Source of the DNA: GCA-003244245 sp039924425
GTDB taxonomy: Bacteria; Actinomycetota; Actinomycetes; Mycobacteriales; Pseudonocardiaceae
Assembly (NCBI GenBank): GCA_039924425.1
Contig: JBDTAX010000177.1
Span: 1 to 13,119, forward strand
Length of the DNA stretch: 13,119 bases
Reading direction: 5' to 3'
Shown: positions 6,177 through 10,877 of the stretch, in pieces
How the letters are laid out: the number at the start of each line of letters is the position of its first letter
Numbering within the stretch: position 1 is the stretch's first letter
The notes under the pieces: model-generated
The model's input: the letters and a program-made list of their open reading frames with translations, nothing else
The model's database searches: none
Told to the model about the DNA's origin: nothing
Program-made: the position numbers and the translations under genes

Positions 6177-6623
6177 CTAGCTCGTGTTGCGTCGATGCTC
6201 CAGTGCGTCGTCGGCCCGACCGACGACCCGCAGTTCAGGCGAGCCAGGATGCCTTCCGGGAACCGGATCCTCGTTGATGTGGTCACCGTCAACATCGAAG
6301 CCAATCGGAGTGATCATTTCCGCGATGACGTACCAGGCGCTCTGCACCTTCTCGCGTGTGGTGTCGTCAGCGCGGCAGGCGACAAGCAGACCTTCGACCA
6401 CCCACCACTTCGGGAATTTCTTCCCGACCAACGCCCGGCCGAGGGTGGAGACAGAGACCGGCTTGAGGCCGCTCTTCGCGGGCTCGTTGTCCACGCGGTA
6501 GACCATGTCCCGCAAGGACGGGTCCCCCGCGCGGCGGCGAACGGCGCGCAGCTGGAGGCTGAACTTCTGGACTGCGGCCGTCACCTCCGCCGGGTCGGCG
6601 GTGATGTTCTCGATCTCGCTCAT
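6177..6623 (-). CDS. HTH-domain protein, probable regulator
   Basis: A 148-aa protein. Residues ~18-95 fit the helix-turn-helix domain common in actinomycete regulators: FSLQLRAVRRRAGDPSLRDMVYRV, then SVSTLGRALVGKKFPKWWVVEGLLVACRADD and a closing helix with W. The C-terminal ~50 residues are hydrophilic and unlike any domain I know. It follows the small membrane gene by 27 bp on the same strand, with a CCCGAG/CTCGGG stem-loop between them. The ribosome site is modest (GGGGAAG about 9 nt before ATG). It may act on the palindrome that overlaps the ribosome site of its partner. Target and function unknown. Confidence 0.75.
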   Translation of the reverse strand: MSEIENITADPAEVTAAVQKFSLQLRAVRRRAGDPSLRDMVYRVDNEPAKSGLKPVSVSTLGRALVGKKFPKWWVVEGLLVACRADDTTREKVQSAWYVIAEMITPIGFDVDGDHINEDPVPGRHPGSPELRVVGRADDALEHRRNTS

Positions 6624-6635
6624 GACGTGTTCTTC

Positions 6636-6650
6636 CCCGAGTCCCTCGGG
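6636..6650 (-). terminator. Short stem-loop between the membrane-protein and HTH genes
   Basis: CCCGAG (6636-6641), TCC, CTCGGG (6645-6650): a 6-bp stem directly after the stop of the membrane-protein gene, without a T-run. It could attenuate transcription into the HTH gene or protect mRNA ends. Confidence 0.35.
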
Positions 6651-6854
6651 TTAGGCGGTGGCCGAAGCAGCGCCCCGGCCACCGCCTCCGCGGCCGAAGT
6701 AGCGCACGGCGATCTCGCTGGCGATGATCCCCAGGCCGCCGGCGACGAGCACCGTGGTTTGCGGCTCCGCGCCGATGATGACCAGCGCCATGGCTGTGCT
6801 CGTCATGTGCGCGAGGACCGCACAGTACGCGAGCTTGAGATCCTGCATCTTCAT
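6651..6854 (-). CDS. Small two-helix membrane protein
   Basis: A 67-aa protein with two hydrophobic segments, LAYCAVLAHMTSTAMALVII (about 8-27) and TVLVAGGLGIIASEIAVRYF (about 34-53), a short turn and a Gly/Arg tail. In size and layout it resembles holins and other small plasmid or phage membrane proteins, but no family can be named. AGGA lies 6 nt before the ATG and overlaps a perfect 14-bp palindrome. It heads a two-gene unit with the HTH gene. A role in surface exclusion, membrane stress or toxicity is possible and untested. Confidence 0.65.
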   Translation of the reverse strand: MKMQDLKLAYCAVLAHMTSTAMALVIIGAEPQTTVLVAGGLGIIASEIAVRYFGRGGGGRGAASATA

Positions 6855-6862
6855 GATCGTTC

Positions 6863-6876
6863 CTATCGATCGATAG
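6863..6876. promoter_or_regulatory. 14-bp perfect palindrome overlapping a ribosome site
   Basis: CTATCGATCGATAG, immediately upstream of the two-helix membrane-protein gene; its edge shares bases with the AGGA ribosome site. A dimeric repressor bound here would block the unit; the neighbouring HTH protein is the obvious candidate. The TCGATCGA core also occurs in the palindrome at 7981-7996. Confidence 0.5.
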
Positions 6877-7027
6877 AGCTGGTGCGGCCAGGACTTTTAG
6901 TTGATCTTGTTAGGGAACGAACTGCGGGTGGACGAGACCGCGGCTCTGGGGACAGTATGCACGCGCGTGGTGGGCCGAGCCACCGTGGAACACGTTTGGA
7001 GCAAAGCCATAATAGTTAGTTAATTAA

Positions 7028-7056
7028 TTGCGCTGCCTTAATTCCGAAATTAGATT
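7028..7056 (+). promoter_or_regulatory. Promoter of the probable small RNA
   Basis: -35 TTGCGC (7028-7033), 17-bp spacer, -10 TAGATT (7051-7056), in a conspicuously AT-rich stretch (about 7010-7060). Transcription would begin near 7063, just before the first hairpin of the structured RNA. Confidence 0.5.
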
Positions 7057-7062
7057 AGCGGT

Positions 7063-7215
7063 TCTTGCATTCAAAATGCAACTTGCCGAGACGCGGATTC
7101 GCGTGGTCTGTCAGTAGTGCAACTACTCGGAGGAAGCGTAGTCAGTCGCCGGGCACACGTGTCGACCAGCGGATACGCGAAAGGCCCCCCACTGTCCAGG
7201 CGGGGGGCCTTTCTG
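7063..7215 (+). ncRNA. Probable ~150-nt structured small RNA with own promoter and terminator
   Basis: No open frame of note lies here, but the stretch is bounded by a promoter (7028-7056) and a strong terminator (7180-7212). Between them are consecutive hairpins: TTGCATT-CAA-AATGCAA (7065-7081), ACGCG-GATT-CGCGT and AGTAGT-GCA-ACTACT. A CCGAG...CTCGG pair could enclose the last two. The layout is that of a regulatory RNA, for example copy-number or transfer control. It matches no RNA family that I recognise, and its target is unknown. A 13-codon ATG frame (7077) without ribosome site is not considered coding. Confidence 0.5.
7180..7212 (+). terminator. Strong intrinsic terminator
   Basis: AAAGGCCCCCC (7180-7190), 11-nt loop, GGGGGGCCTTT (7202-7212), then TCTGTATTC partly T-rich. 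An 11-bp perfect stem with A/T ends is a textbook actinobacterial terminator; orientation favours rightward transcripts. It ends the small RNA unit and may also shield against transcription from the other side. Confidence 0.85.
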
Positions 7216-7423
7216 TATTCCTGGGATGCCTGGCCGCACCAACGACTCAAGATCTCAGGAAGATTTAAATTCAGATGTAAACGTCAGTATGTAATAACCA
7301 CGCACGCCGGGATTTATCGGGCCGGGGCGAGGATCAAAACACGGCGAGGCAAAATTATTTATAGGCGGGTTTCAGAGGCACTTGAGATGATCACAAAAGT
7401 CTGGCAGCGATGGCCAGTACAAC

Positions 7424-7440
7424 GCGGCGGGGACCGCCGC
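7424..7440 (-). terminator. Stem-loop after the 7454-7735 membrane gene
   Basis: GCGGCGG-GGA-CCGCCGC, a 7-bp all-GC stem 13 bp downstream of the stop of the leftward membrane-protein gene, followed on the minus strand by GTTGTAC. A plausible weak terminator. Confidence 0.45.
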
Positions 7441-7453
7441 CCAGCGGTCAAAA

Positions 7454-7735
7454 TCAGCTCCCGCATCCCCCTGCGTTCCCCCTGGCTTCCCACCGCCGGG
7501 AGCCAAGTCCCGCAGTCAATGATGATGGGGCGCGAGCGCTTCCGTTCGGGCTGCACTCTCTGGCTACGAAGACACGTTGTTGTCGCCATTTTTGCTGGTC
7601 AGAGCCTTGCGCAAAGATCGAGAGATGTGACCAGGATGCCCCGATCCCTGGTGAGAAAATCCTCAGGTCAAGGGCAAGTAGCACGAACATTGCGACAGTA
7701 ACGAAACCTGTATAGAGGACTGGAATGATGGCCAT
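7454..7735 (-). CDS. Small membrane protein in the AT-richer region
   Basis: A 93-aa protein. Its N-terminus MAIIPVLYTGFVTVAMFVLLALDLRIF is a convincing membrane helix. The rest is hydrophilic, Arg/Ser/Gly-rich, and looks less like a folded domain. Support for the start is good: GAGGAGGG lies about 8 nt before the ATG. Base composition is lower in GC than in the neighbours and codon third positions are less GC-biased, so the gene may be newly acquired or its C-terminal part may be a frameshifted remnant. A longer rightward frame overlaps it but has no ribosome site. Function unknown. Confidence 0.5.
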   Translation of the reverse strand: MAIIPVLYTGFVTVAMFVLLALDLRIFSPGIGASWSHLSIFAQGSDQQKWRQQRVFVARECSPNGSARAPSSLTAGLGSRRWEARGNAGGCGS

Positions 7736-7980
7736 CTTAGCTGCCCTCCTCTTCCTCCGCCATCCTCAACTCGACACTCCATGCTAAATTTTGTTTCCGA
7801 GTTTTTCCGCTAGTTCGACCCAATTAAGCCTTTTCGGGGCGACGAGACCCATAGTGTGGCAATGTTGAGAGATAGTCAACACCGGAAACCACCTATGAGA
7901 CAGCATGACACAGATTGGCGCACATTGCGGTGGTATGACGCCCATAGAGACAGTTTTACCTGACTTTGGGCGCAGCGGAA

Positions 7981-7996
7981 GCGCTCGATCGAGCGC
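7981..7996. repeat. 16-bp perfect palindrome
   Basis: GCGCTCGATCGAGCGC is its own reverse complement. It lies in non-coding DNA and shares the TCGATCGA core with the palindrome at 6863-6876. It could be a protein-binding or recombination site. Confidence 0.6.
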
Positions 7997-8085
7997 CTGT
8001 TGGCTCCAGTTCATGCCTGAAGCGCCACCACAGACTCATGCGAGCGGCCTGCCGTAGCTGGAACACAGTTTCCATTTTCCCGCAT

Positions 8086-8101
8086 TTATACTACGTATAA
8101 T
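8086..8101 (+). promoter_or_regulatory. TATAAT box within an inverted repeat
   Basis: TTATAC-TAC-GTATAA (8086-8100) is a perfect inverted repeat. Its right side forms TATAAT (8096-8101), an exact -10 consensus rare in such DNA. No good -35 is found at the usual distance, and no secure gene follows to the right. It could equally be an easily melted site. Confidence 0.3.
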
Positions 8102-8348
8102 GTTCTGTTCTGCTCACGCCGGTTTGCTGTCAAAAAATCTCGCTCTCTGCCTGCTCGCCATGTAGCTGACGCCCGCGCTTGTGACTGTTCCTCGGACGCT
8201 TCCCGAACTTGGATCGGTCAATTTAATAATTGCATCTGAAGGTTTCTCTAAGTATCTGGGATACCTTGATAATGTCCGCCATAAATTGCGCAGCGAACTC
8301 AATAATTTTCAGTGCCAACTAGCCACCAACAAAAGCAGCTATCTGATA

Positions 8349-8419
8349 CCTCGCCGAGCGGAGCGCACCAGGCGACCTCGCCGAGCGGAGCGCACCAGGC
8401 GACCTCGCCGAGCGGAGCG
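8349..8419 (+). repeat. 27-bp tandem repeats, 2.6 copies
   Basis: Units at 8349-8375 and 8376-8402 are identical, and a partial third copy covers 8403-8419; each starts CCTCGCCGAGCGGAGCG. There are no spacers, so it is not a CRISPR. The array ends 36 bp from the stop of the candidate initiator gene, a usual place for iterons or incompatibility repeats. Confidence 0.85.
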
Positions 8420-8455
8420 GCTGAGTGCCGTTCTGCGAGCAGGGGAACGGGGTTC

Positions 8456-9427
8456 CTATGCACAGACGGCAGATCTCGCTTCCTGGCGCTTCTGAGCGCC
8501 TGTAAGCGGGTGGCAGGCCGGGCAGCGGTACATGCCACCCTCGGTGTTCTCCCGTTGCCGTGTGTGCTCGTCGCAGGTGCCGCACCACGGCGGCCGAGCT
8601 GGCCGTGTGGCTGCCACTGACGGGGCCTCGGGTAGGTCATTGAGCCGGTAGCGGGCGACCGCGTGCACGGACTTGATCCCGTCGAGGTTGACGGCCAGGT
8701 GCTCCACGAGCGCCGGGGCCGTCCAGACGCCAGCACGCAGCACCCCGGCCACGACAGGGGTGAGCGCCGTCAACTGGTGGTGTCCCATCCGGCCGCGTGG
8801 TGCAGCAGCGTTCAGCTGGTCTAGGACCATGCGAGCTTCCACCACCACCGAATCCGCTGGTACGGGGTCTGGGCGGGCGGGGGGGGGAGGTAGGTGGGGG
8901 GTTAGTTCTTCGAGAGTAGTAGTCACCGTCGACGGGTTTGCCATCGACGGTTCAGCCATCGACGGAAAACCCGTCACTGGGTCTGAGCTGCGGTTTTCCG
9001 GTTCGGGGTCCGGTTCCTGCTCACCATCGACGGAAAACCCGTCACTGGGTCTGAGCTGCACAAACGCGGCGGGGTCGTCGGTGATCTCCCAGCGCCAGAC
9101 GAACCGGCCGGTGGTCTCATCGTGGCCGCGTTCCTGACGCAGGTAGCCGGCTTCACGGAGCTGGCGGATACCCGCGCTGACGGCCTCCCGGCCTTCGGTA
9201 AACGCCCGGTTGATCTCGGCGCGGGTGATCTCCCACCCGGCCGGCAGGCTCAGGAGGTGGATCAACAGGCAGCGCGCCAGGCAGCGCAGCGGCACCGGCA
9301 GTCGGCCGCGAGCGATCGCGTTCGGCACGATCGTGAAGTGATCAGCGGGAGTGTGCCGGTAGACCCGGATCACGGTGCCGGGTGGCGGCTCAGGTTCGTG
9401 GTGCTGGACGCGGGGGCGGGAGGCCAT
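8456..9427 (-). CDS. Probable replication initiator (winged helix, linker, zinc ribbon)
   Basis: A 323-aa protein. Residues ~31-115 form a winged-helix domain, FTIVPNAIARG...LRCLARCLLIHLLSLPAGWEITRAEINRAF...ISAGIRQL-like...LREAGYLRQER, of the type seen in plasmid and phage initiators and DnaD-like proteins. Residues ~120-195 are a Pro/Glu/Ser-rich linker, 195-265 a helical domain, and Cys282, Cys285, Cys302 and Cys305 form a probable zinc ribbon. GAGGAG lies 6 nt before the ATG at 9427. The plasmid has no other Rep candidate. The linker-coding DNA carries repeats (8926-9059) that are read in two frames, as expected when the origin is inside the gene. It could instead be a regulator; the initiator role is inferred. 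Confidence 0.6.
   Translation of the reverse strand: MASRPRVQHHEPEPPPGTVIRVYRHTPADHFTIVPNAIARGRLPVPLRCLARCLLIHLLSLPAGWEITRAEINRAFTEGREAVSAGIRQLREAGYLRQERGHDETTGRFVWRWEITDDPAAFVQLRPSDGFSVDGEQEPDPEPENRSSDPVTGFPSMAEPSMANPSTVTTTLEELTPHLPPPPARPDPVPADSVVVEARMVLDQLNAAAPRGRMGHHQLTALTPVVAGVLRAGVWTAPALVEHLAVNLDGIKSVHAVARYRLNDLPEAPSVAATRPARPPWCGTCDEHTRQRENTEGGMYRCPACHPLTGAQKRQEARSAVCA
8926..9059. repeat. Repeats inside the initiator gene, candidate replication origin
   Basis: A 36-bp sequence starting CCATCGACGGAAAACCCGTC occurs twice as exact direct repeats, 8956-8991 and 9024-9059, offset 68 bp and so read in different frames of the gene. Its first 10 bases, CCATCGACGG, also occur at 8941-8950, and CCGTCGACGG at 8926-8935, giving three 10-mers at 15-bp steps and a fourth farther off. 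Because the copies encode different residues, selection on DNA rather than protein is likely. Confidence 0.75.
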
Positions 9428-9478
9428 GCGTGTCTCCTCATACGCGACACGCGGTCTGAGCCCCTAGCGATCTGTCGG

Positions 9479-9531
9479 GGGTAGTAGATACCCTCACAAC
9501 CGCAAACGTGATCGCGCGGGGCTTAGCCGCG
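9479..9531 (+). ncRNA. Possible antisense RNA body in the initiator leader
   Basis: Two hairpins, GGGTA-GTAGA-TACCC (9479-9493) and CGCGG-GGCTTAG-CCGCG (9515-9531), stand directly before a rightward terminator (9541-9573), opposite to the direction of the initiator gene. A rightward transcript ending here would be complementary to the leader of the initiator mRNA if that mRNA begins upstream of 9573. No clear rightward promoter was seen, so this is tentative. Confidence 0.3.
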
Positions 9532-9540
9532 TGTTCTCGG

Positions 9541-9573
9541 AACGGCCGGGAGTTGCTCGCTCCCGGCCGTTTT
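9541..9573 (+). terminator. Strong rightward intrinsic terminator
   Basis: AACGGCCGGGAG (9541-9552), loop TTGCTCG, CTCCCGGCCGTT (9560-9571), followed by TT: a 12-bp perfect stem with a short T-run (9570-9573). The T-run is on the plus strand, while all neighbouring genes run leftward, so it must end a rightward transcript that has no annotated gene, or act as a barrier. Confidence 0.8.
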
Positions 9574-9657
9574 GCTCTGTCGAGGGGAAATGTCTCGCAA
9601 TCGCCCGTCCGAATCACGGACCTAGGCCCCGGCGTGTCGGCTTTTAACGACAGGGCA

Positions 9658-9906
9658 TCAGTAGCCGTAGTCCGGTGTTTCGATCACGCGCACGAGGTTG
9701 GGTCGTAACCTGGTCAGGTGGTACTCGTGGTCGAAGCGCACGTATATCTGGTCGAAGTCCCGGCCGACGACCTTGCCTTTGTGGTTCAGCCGGTCCGGTA
9801 GCGCCCCATGGTTCTTGTCCACCTTGATCTGTTCAACCCGGCTCTGGAGGGGAATCAGGGTGCCATCGGCGTCGCGCAGGGGGTTGGAGGACAGCGGTAG
9901 CGGCAT
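9658..9906 (-). CDS. SH3/KOW-like small protein, tandem paralogue 2
   Basis: An 82-aa protein, 45 of 82 residues equal to the next gene upstream. Shared core: SRVEQ..VD.NHGALP.RL..KG.VVGR...YVRFD......L..NLVRVI, strands separated by Gly turns as in small SH3/KOW barrels. A GTG at 9918 would give a GTGA overlap with the upstream stop. I prefer ATG at 9906 because it aligns with the paralogue start, and both genes keep the same leader CCGAGGTGACACCC before ATG. Charged surface and barrel plan suggest nucleic-acid or protein binding; function unknown. Confidence 0.7.
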   Translation of the reverse strand: MPLPLSSNPLRDADGTLIPLQSRVEQIKVDKNHGALPDRLNHKGKVVGRDFDQIYVRFDHEYHLTRLRPNLVRVIETPDYGY

Positions 9907-9914
9907 GGTGGGTG

Positions 9915-10163
9915 TCACCTCGGATCGTCCGACTTCTTGATCACGCGTACGAGGTTGGTCCGTAGGCAGATCAGCCGTTGATCGAGGTCGAAACGCACGT
10001 ATACCAAGTAGCGGCTCCGGCCCACGACCTGGCCTTTCTGGTGTAGCCGCGCTGGTAGCGCCCCGTGGTTGGTGTCCACCCTGAACTGTTCGACCCGGCT
10101 CCCTAGGGCAATGGGGTTGCCGCCGACGGCATACGGCGGGTCAGAGGCCAGTGGTTGCGGCAT
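9915..10163 (-). CDS. SH3/KOW-like small protein, tandem paralogue 1
   Basis: An 82-aa protein of the same length and plan as its downstream neighbour; the pair arose by tandem duplication that included the ribosome-site leader. GAGGTG precedes the ATG at 10163. Differences are concentrated in residues 10-19, 50-63 and the C-terminus, so the two copies may have different partners. It follows the Cys-rich gene by 83 bp, a gap holding a GGTGGC/GCCACC hairpin, and probably shares its transcript. Compare the shorter protein at 4248-4442. Confidence 0.7.
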   Translation of the reverse strand: MPQPLASDPPYAVGGNPIALGSRVEQFRVDTNHGALPARLHQKGQVVGRSRYLVYVRFDLDQRLICLRTNLVRVIKKSDDPR

Positions 10164-10246
10164 GGTGGGGTGTCACCTCGGATTGGTGGCCGGCCAGCCA
10201 CCGGGAGCCAAGCGGGGGGACGCTCAACCGGCGGCCGGCCAGCGAT

Positions 10247-10651
10247 TCAGGGGGCGATGTCCCCCGCGTCGGGATCGGACATCTCGGTGGGAACACCGCA
10301 CACGCAGGTGATGCACAGCGCCCATGACAGACCGCTAATGACGGTGAGCCCGTCAGCGGGCACCCGCCGGCCGCACAGCGCCCGAGCGTGCTCCCCGGCG
10401 GCGCGCGGGAGCACGGCGGGTTGGAGCAGGTGCAGGCGACCGTCCTCGGGGCAGCGCGCCCACCGCAGCCGTTGCCTGACCTCCGACCACCATCCTGAAC
10501 AGCGGGTATCCGACTGGCCGCCAGGAGCACCTGGAGCAGGAGCAGGAGGAAGCGCTACGGGGCAGCTCAGCCGGCGGCCAGCCGGGATCTTGGTAGCGAA
10601 CAGAGGATCCGGCACCCGACACACTCGCCGCGGGATGTGTTCCCAGTCCAC
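10247..10651 (-). CDS. Cys/His-rich small protein, possible zinc-binding
   Basis: A 134-aa protein, not assigned to a family. The C-terminal half has the pattern RCPEDGRLHLLQ...ARALCGRR...ALCITCVCG, i.e. C, H, CGR and CxxC as in small zinc-binding proteins of actinomycetes. The start GTG at 10651 is chosen because GGGGAG lies 7 nt upstream; the longest frame starts with TTG at 10747 inside a stem-loop and is unlikely. The first half is Pro/Ala-rich and weakly conserved-looking. Three other frames overlap this region, but only this one gives a recognisable motif with a ribosome site. Confidence 0.5.
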   Translation of the reverse strand: MDWEHIPRRVCRVPDPLFATKIPAGRRLSCPVALPPAPAPGAPGGQSDTRCSGWWSEVRQRLRWARCPEDGRLHLLQPAVLPRAAGEHARALCGRRVPADGLTVISGLSWALCITCVCGVPTEMSDPDAGDIAP

Positions 10652-10685
10652 AGCGGTACTCCCCCGATCGATCTCTCGTGTGGAA

Positions 10686-10731
10686 GGTGGCGGCCCCGCG
10701 AGGGTCACGCCCGAGAAGCGGGGCCGCCACC
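10686..10731 (-). terminator. 14-bp stem-loop after the XRE-TPR gene
   Basis: GGTGGCGGCCCCGC (10686-10699), 18-nt loop, GCGGGGCCGCCACC (10718-10731): a perfect 14-bp stem, followed on the minus strand by TTCCACACG without a real T-run. It lies between the XRE-TPR gene and the Cys-rich gene and likely ends the former's mRNA or stabilises it. Confidence 0.55.
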
Positions 10732-10831
10732 ACTCACCGCCACCCAAGATTTTGAGGCGAAGAGTGACGGTGTGGAGGTGACTCTTCCGGTTCAGGGCAT
10801 ACCTTGCATTCAGGTGATCACGCGTATGTCA

Positions 10832-10867
10832 AGGGGTGACTTCAAGTGTGGCTTCGGGGGTGGCTTC
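10832..10867 (-). repeat. Three 12-bp tandem repeats after the XRE-TPR stop
   Basis: Units 10832-10843, 10844-10855 and 10856-10867 read on the minus strand GAAGCCACCCCC, GAAGCCACACTT, GAAGTCACCCCT. They start 10 bp past the stop codon and would encode a Glu-Ala-Thr-Pro-type repeat in another frame. Function unknown. Confidence 0.5.
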
Positions 10868-10877
10868 CGCGCCCTCA

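Larger units (their letters stand above)
7736..8348. other. AT-richer gene-poor stretch
   Basis: No frame here has a ribosome site and credible protein. It is clearly less GC-rich than the rest of the plasmid. It contains a 16-bp palindrome (7981-7996), a TATAAT box within an inverted repeat (8086-8101) and AT-rich runs near 8215-8310. Frames at 7784-8014 (-), 8114-8302 (-) and 8181-8495 (+) are considered unlikely. Being downstream of the initiator gene, it may serve as part of the origin or as remnant DNA. Confidence 0.5.

Noticed and set aside
7117..7701. Long rightward frame of 194 codons
   Set aside because: It starts inside the small RNA, runs through the strong terminator at 7180-7212, has no ribosome site and a very basic, domain-free product; it overlaps a better supported leftward gene.
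8349..8419. CRISPR-like array
   Set aside because: The 27-bp units follow one another without spacers and there is no cas gene; it is a plain tandem repeat.
8181..8495. Rightward frame of 104 codons behind the TATAAT box
   Set aside because: The first ~55 residues look fairly natural, but the GTG start has no ribosome site, the frame then runs through the 27-bp repeats as Arg-rich sequence, and it enters the end of the initiator gene.
10353..10733. Alternative leftward frames in the 10.2-10.8 kb stretch
   Set aside because: They are Arg/Pro/Ala-rich without motif or ribosome site; the frame 10247-10651 has both a ribosome site and a Cys/His pattern.
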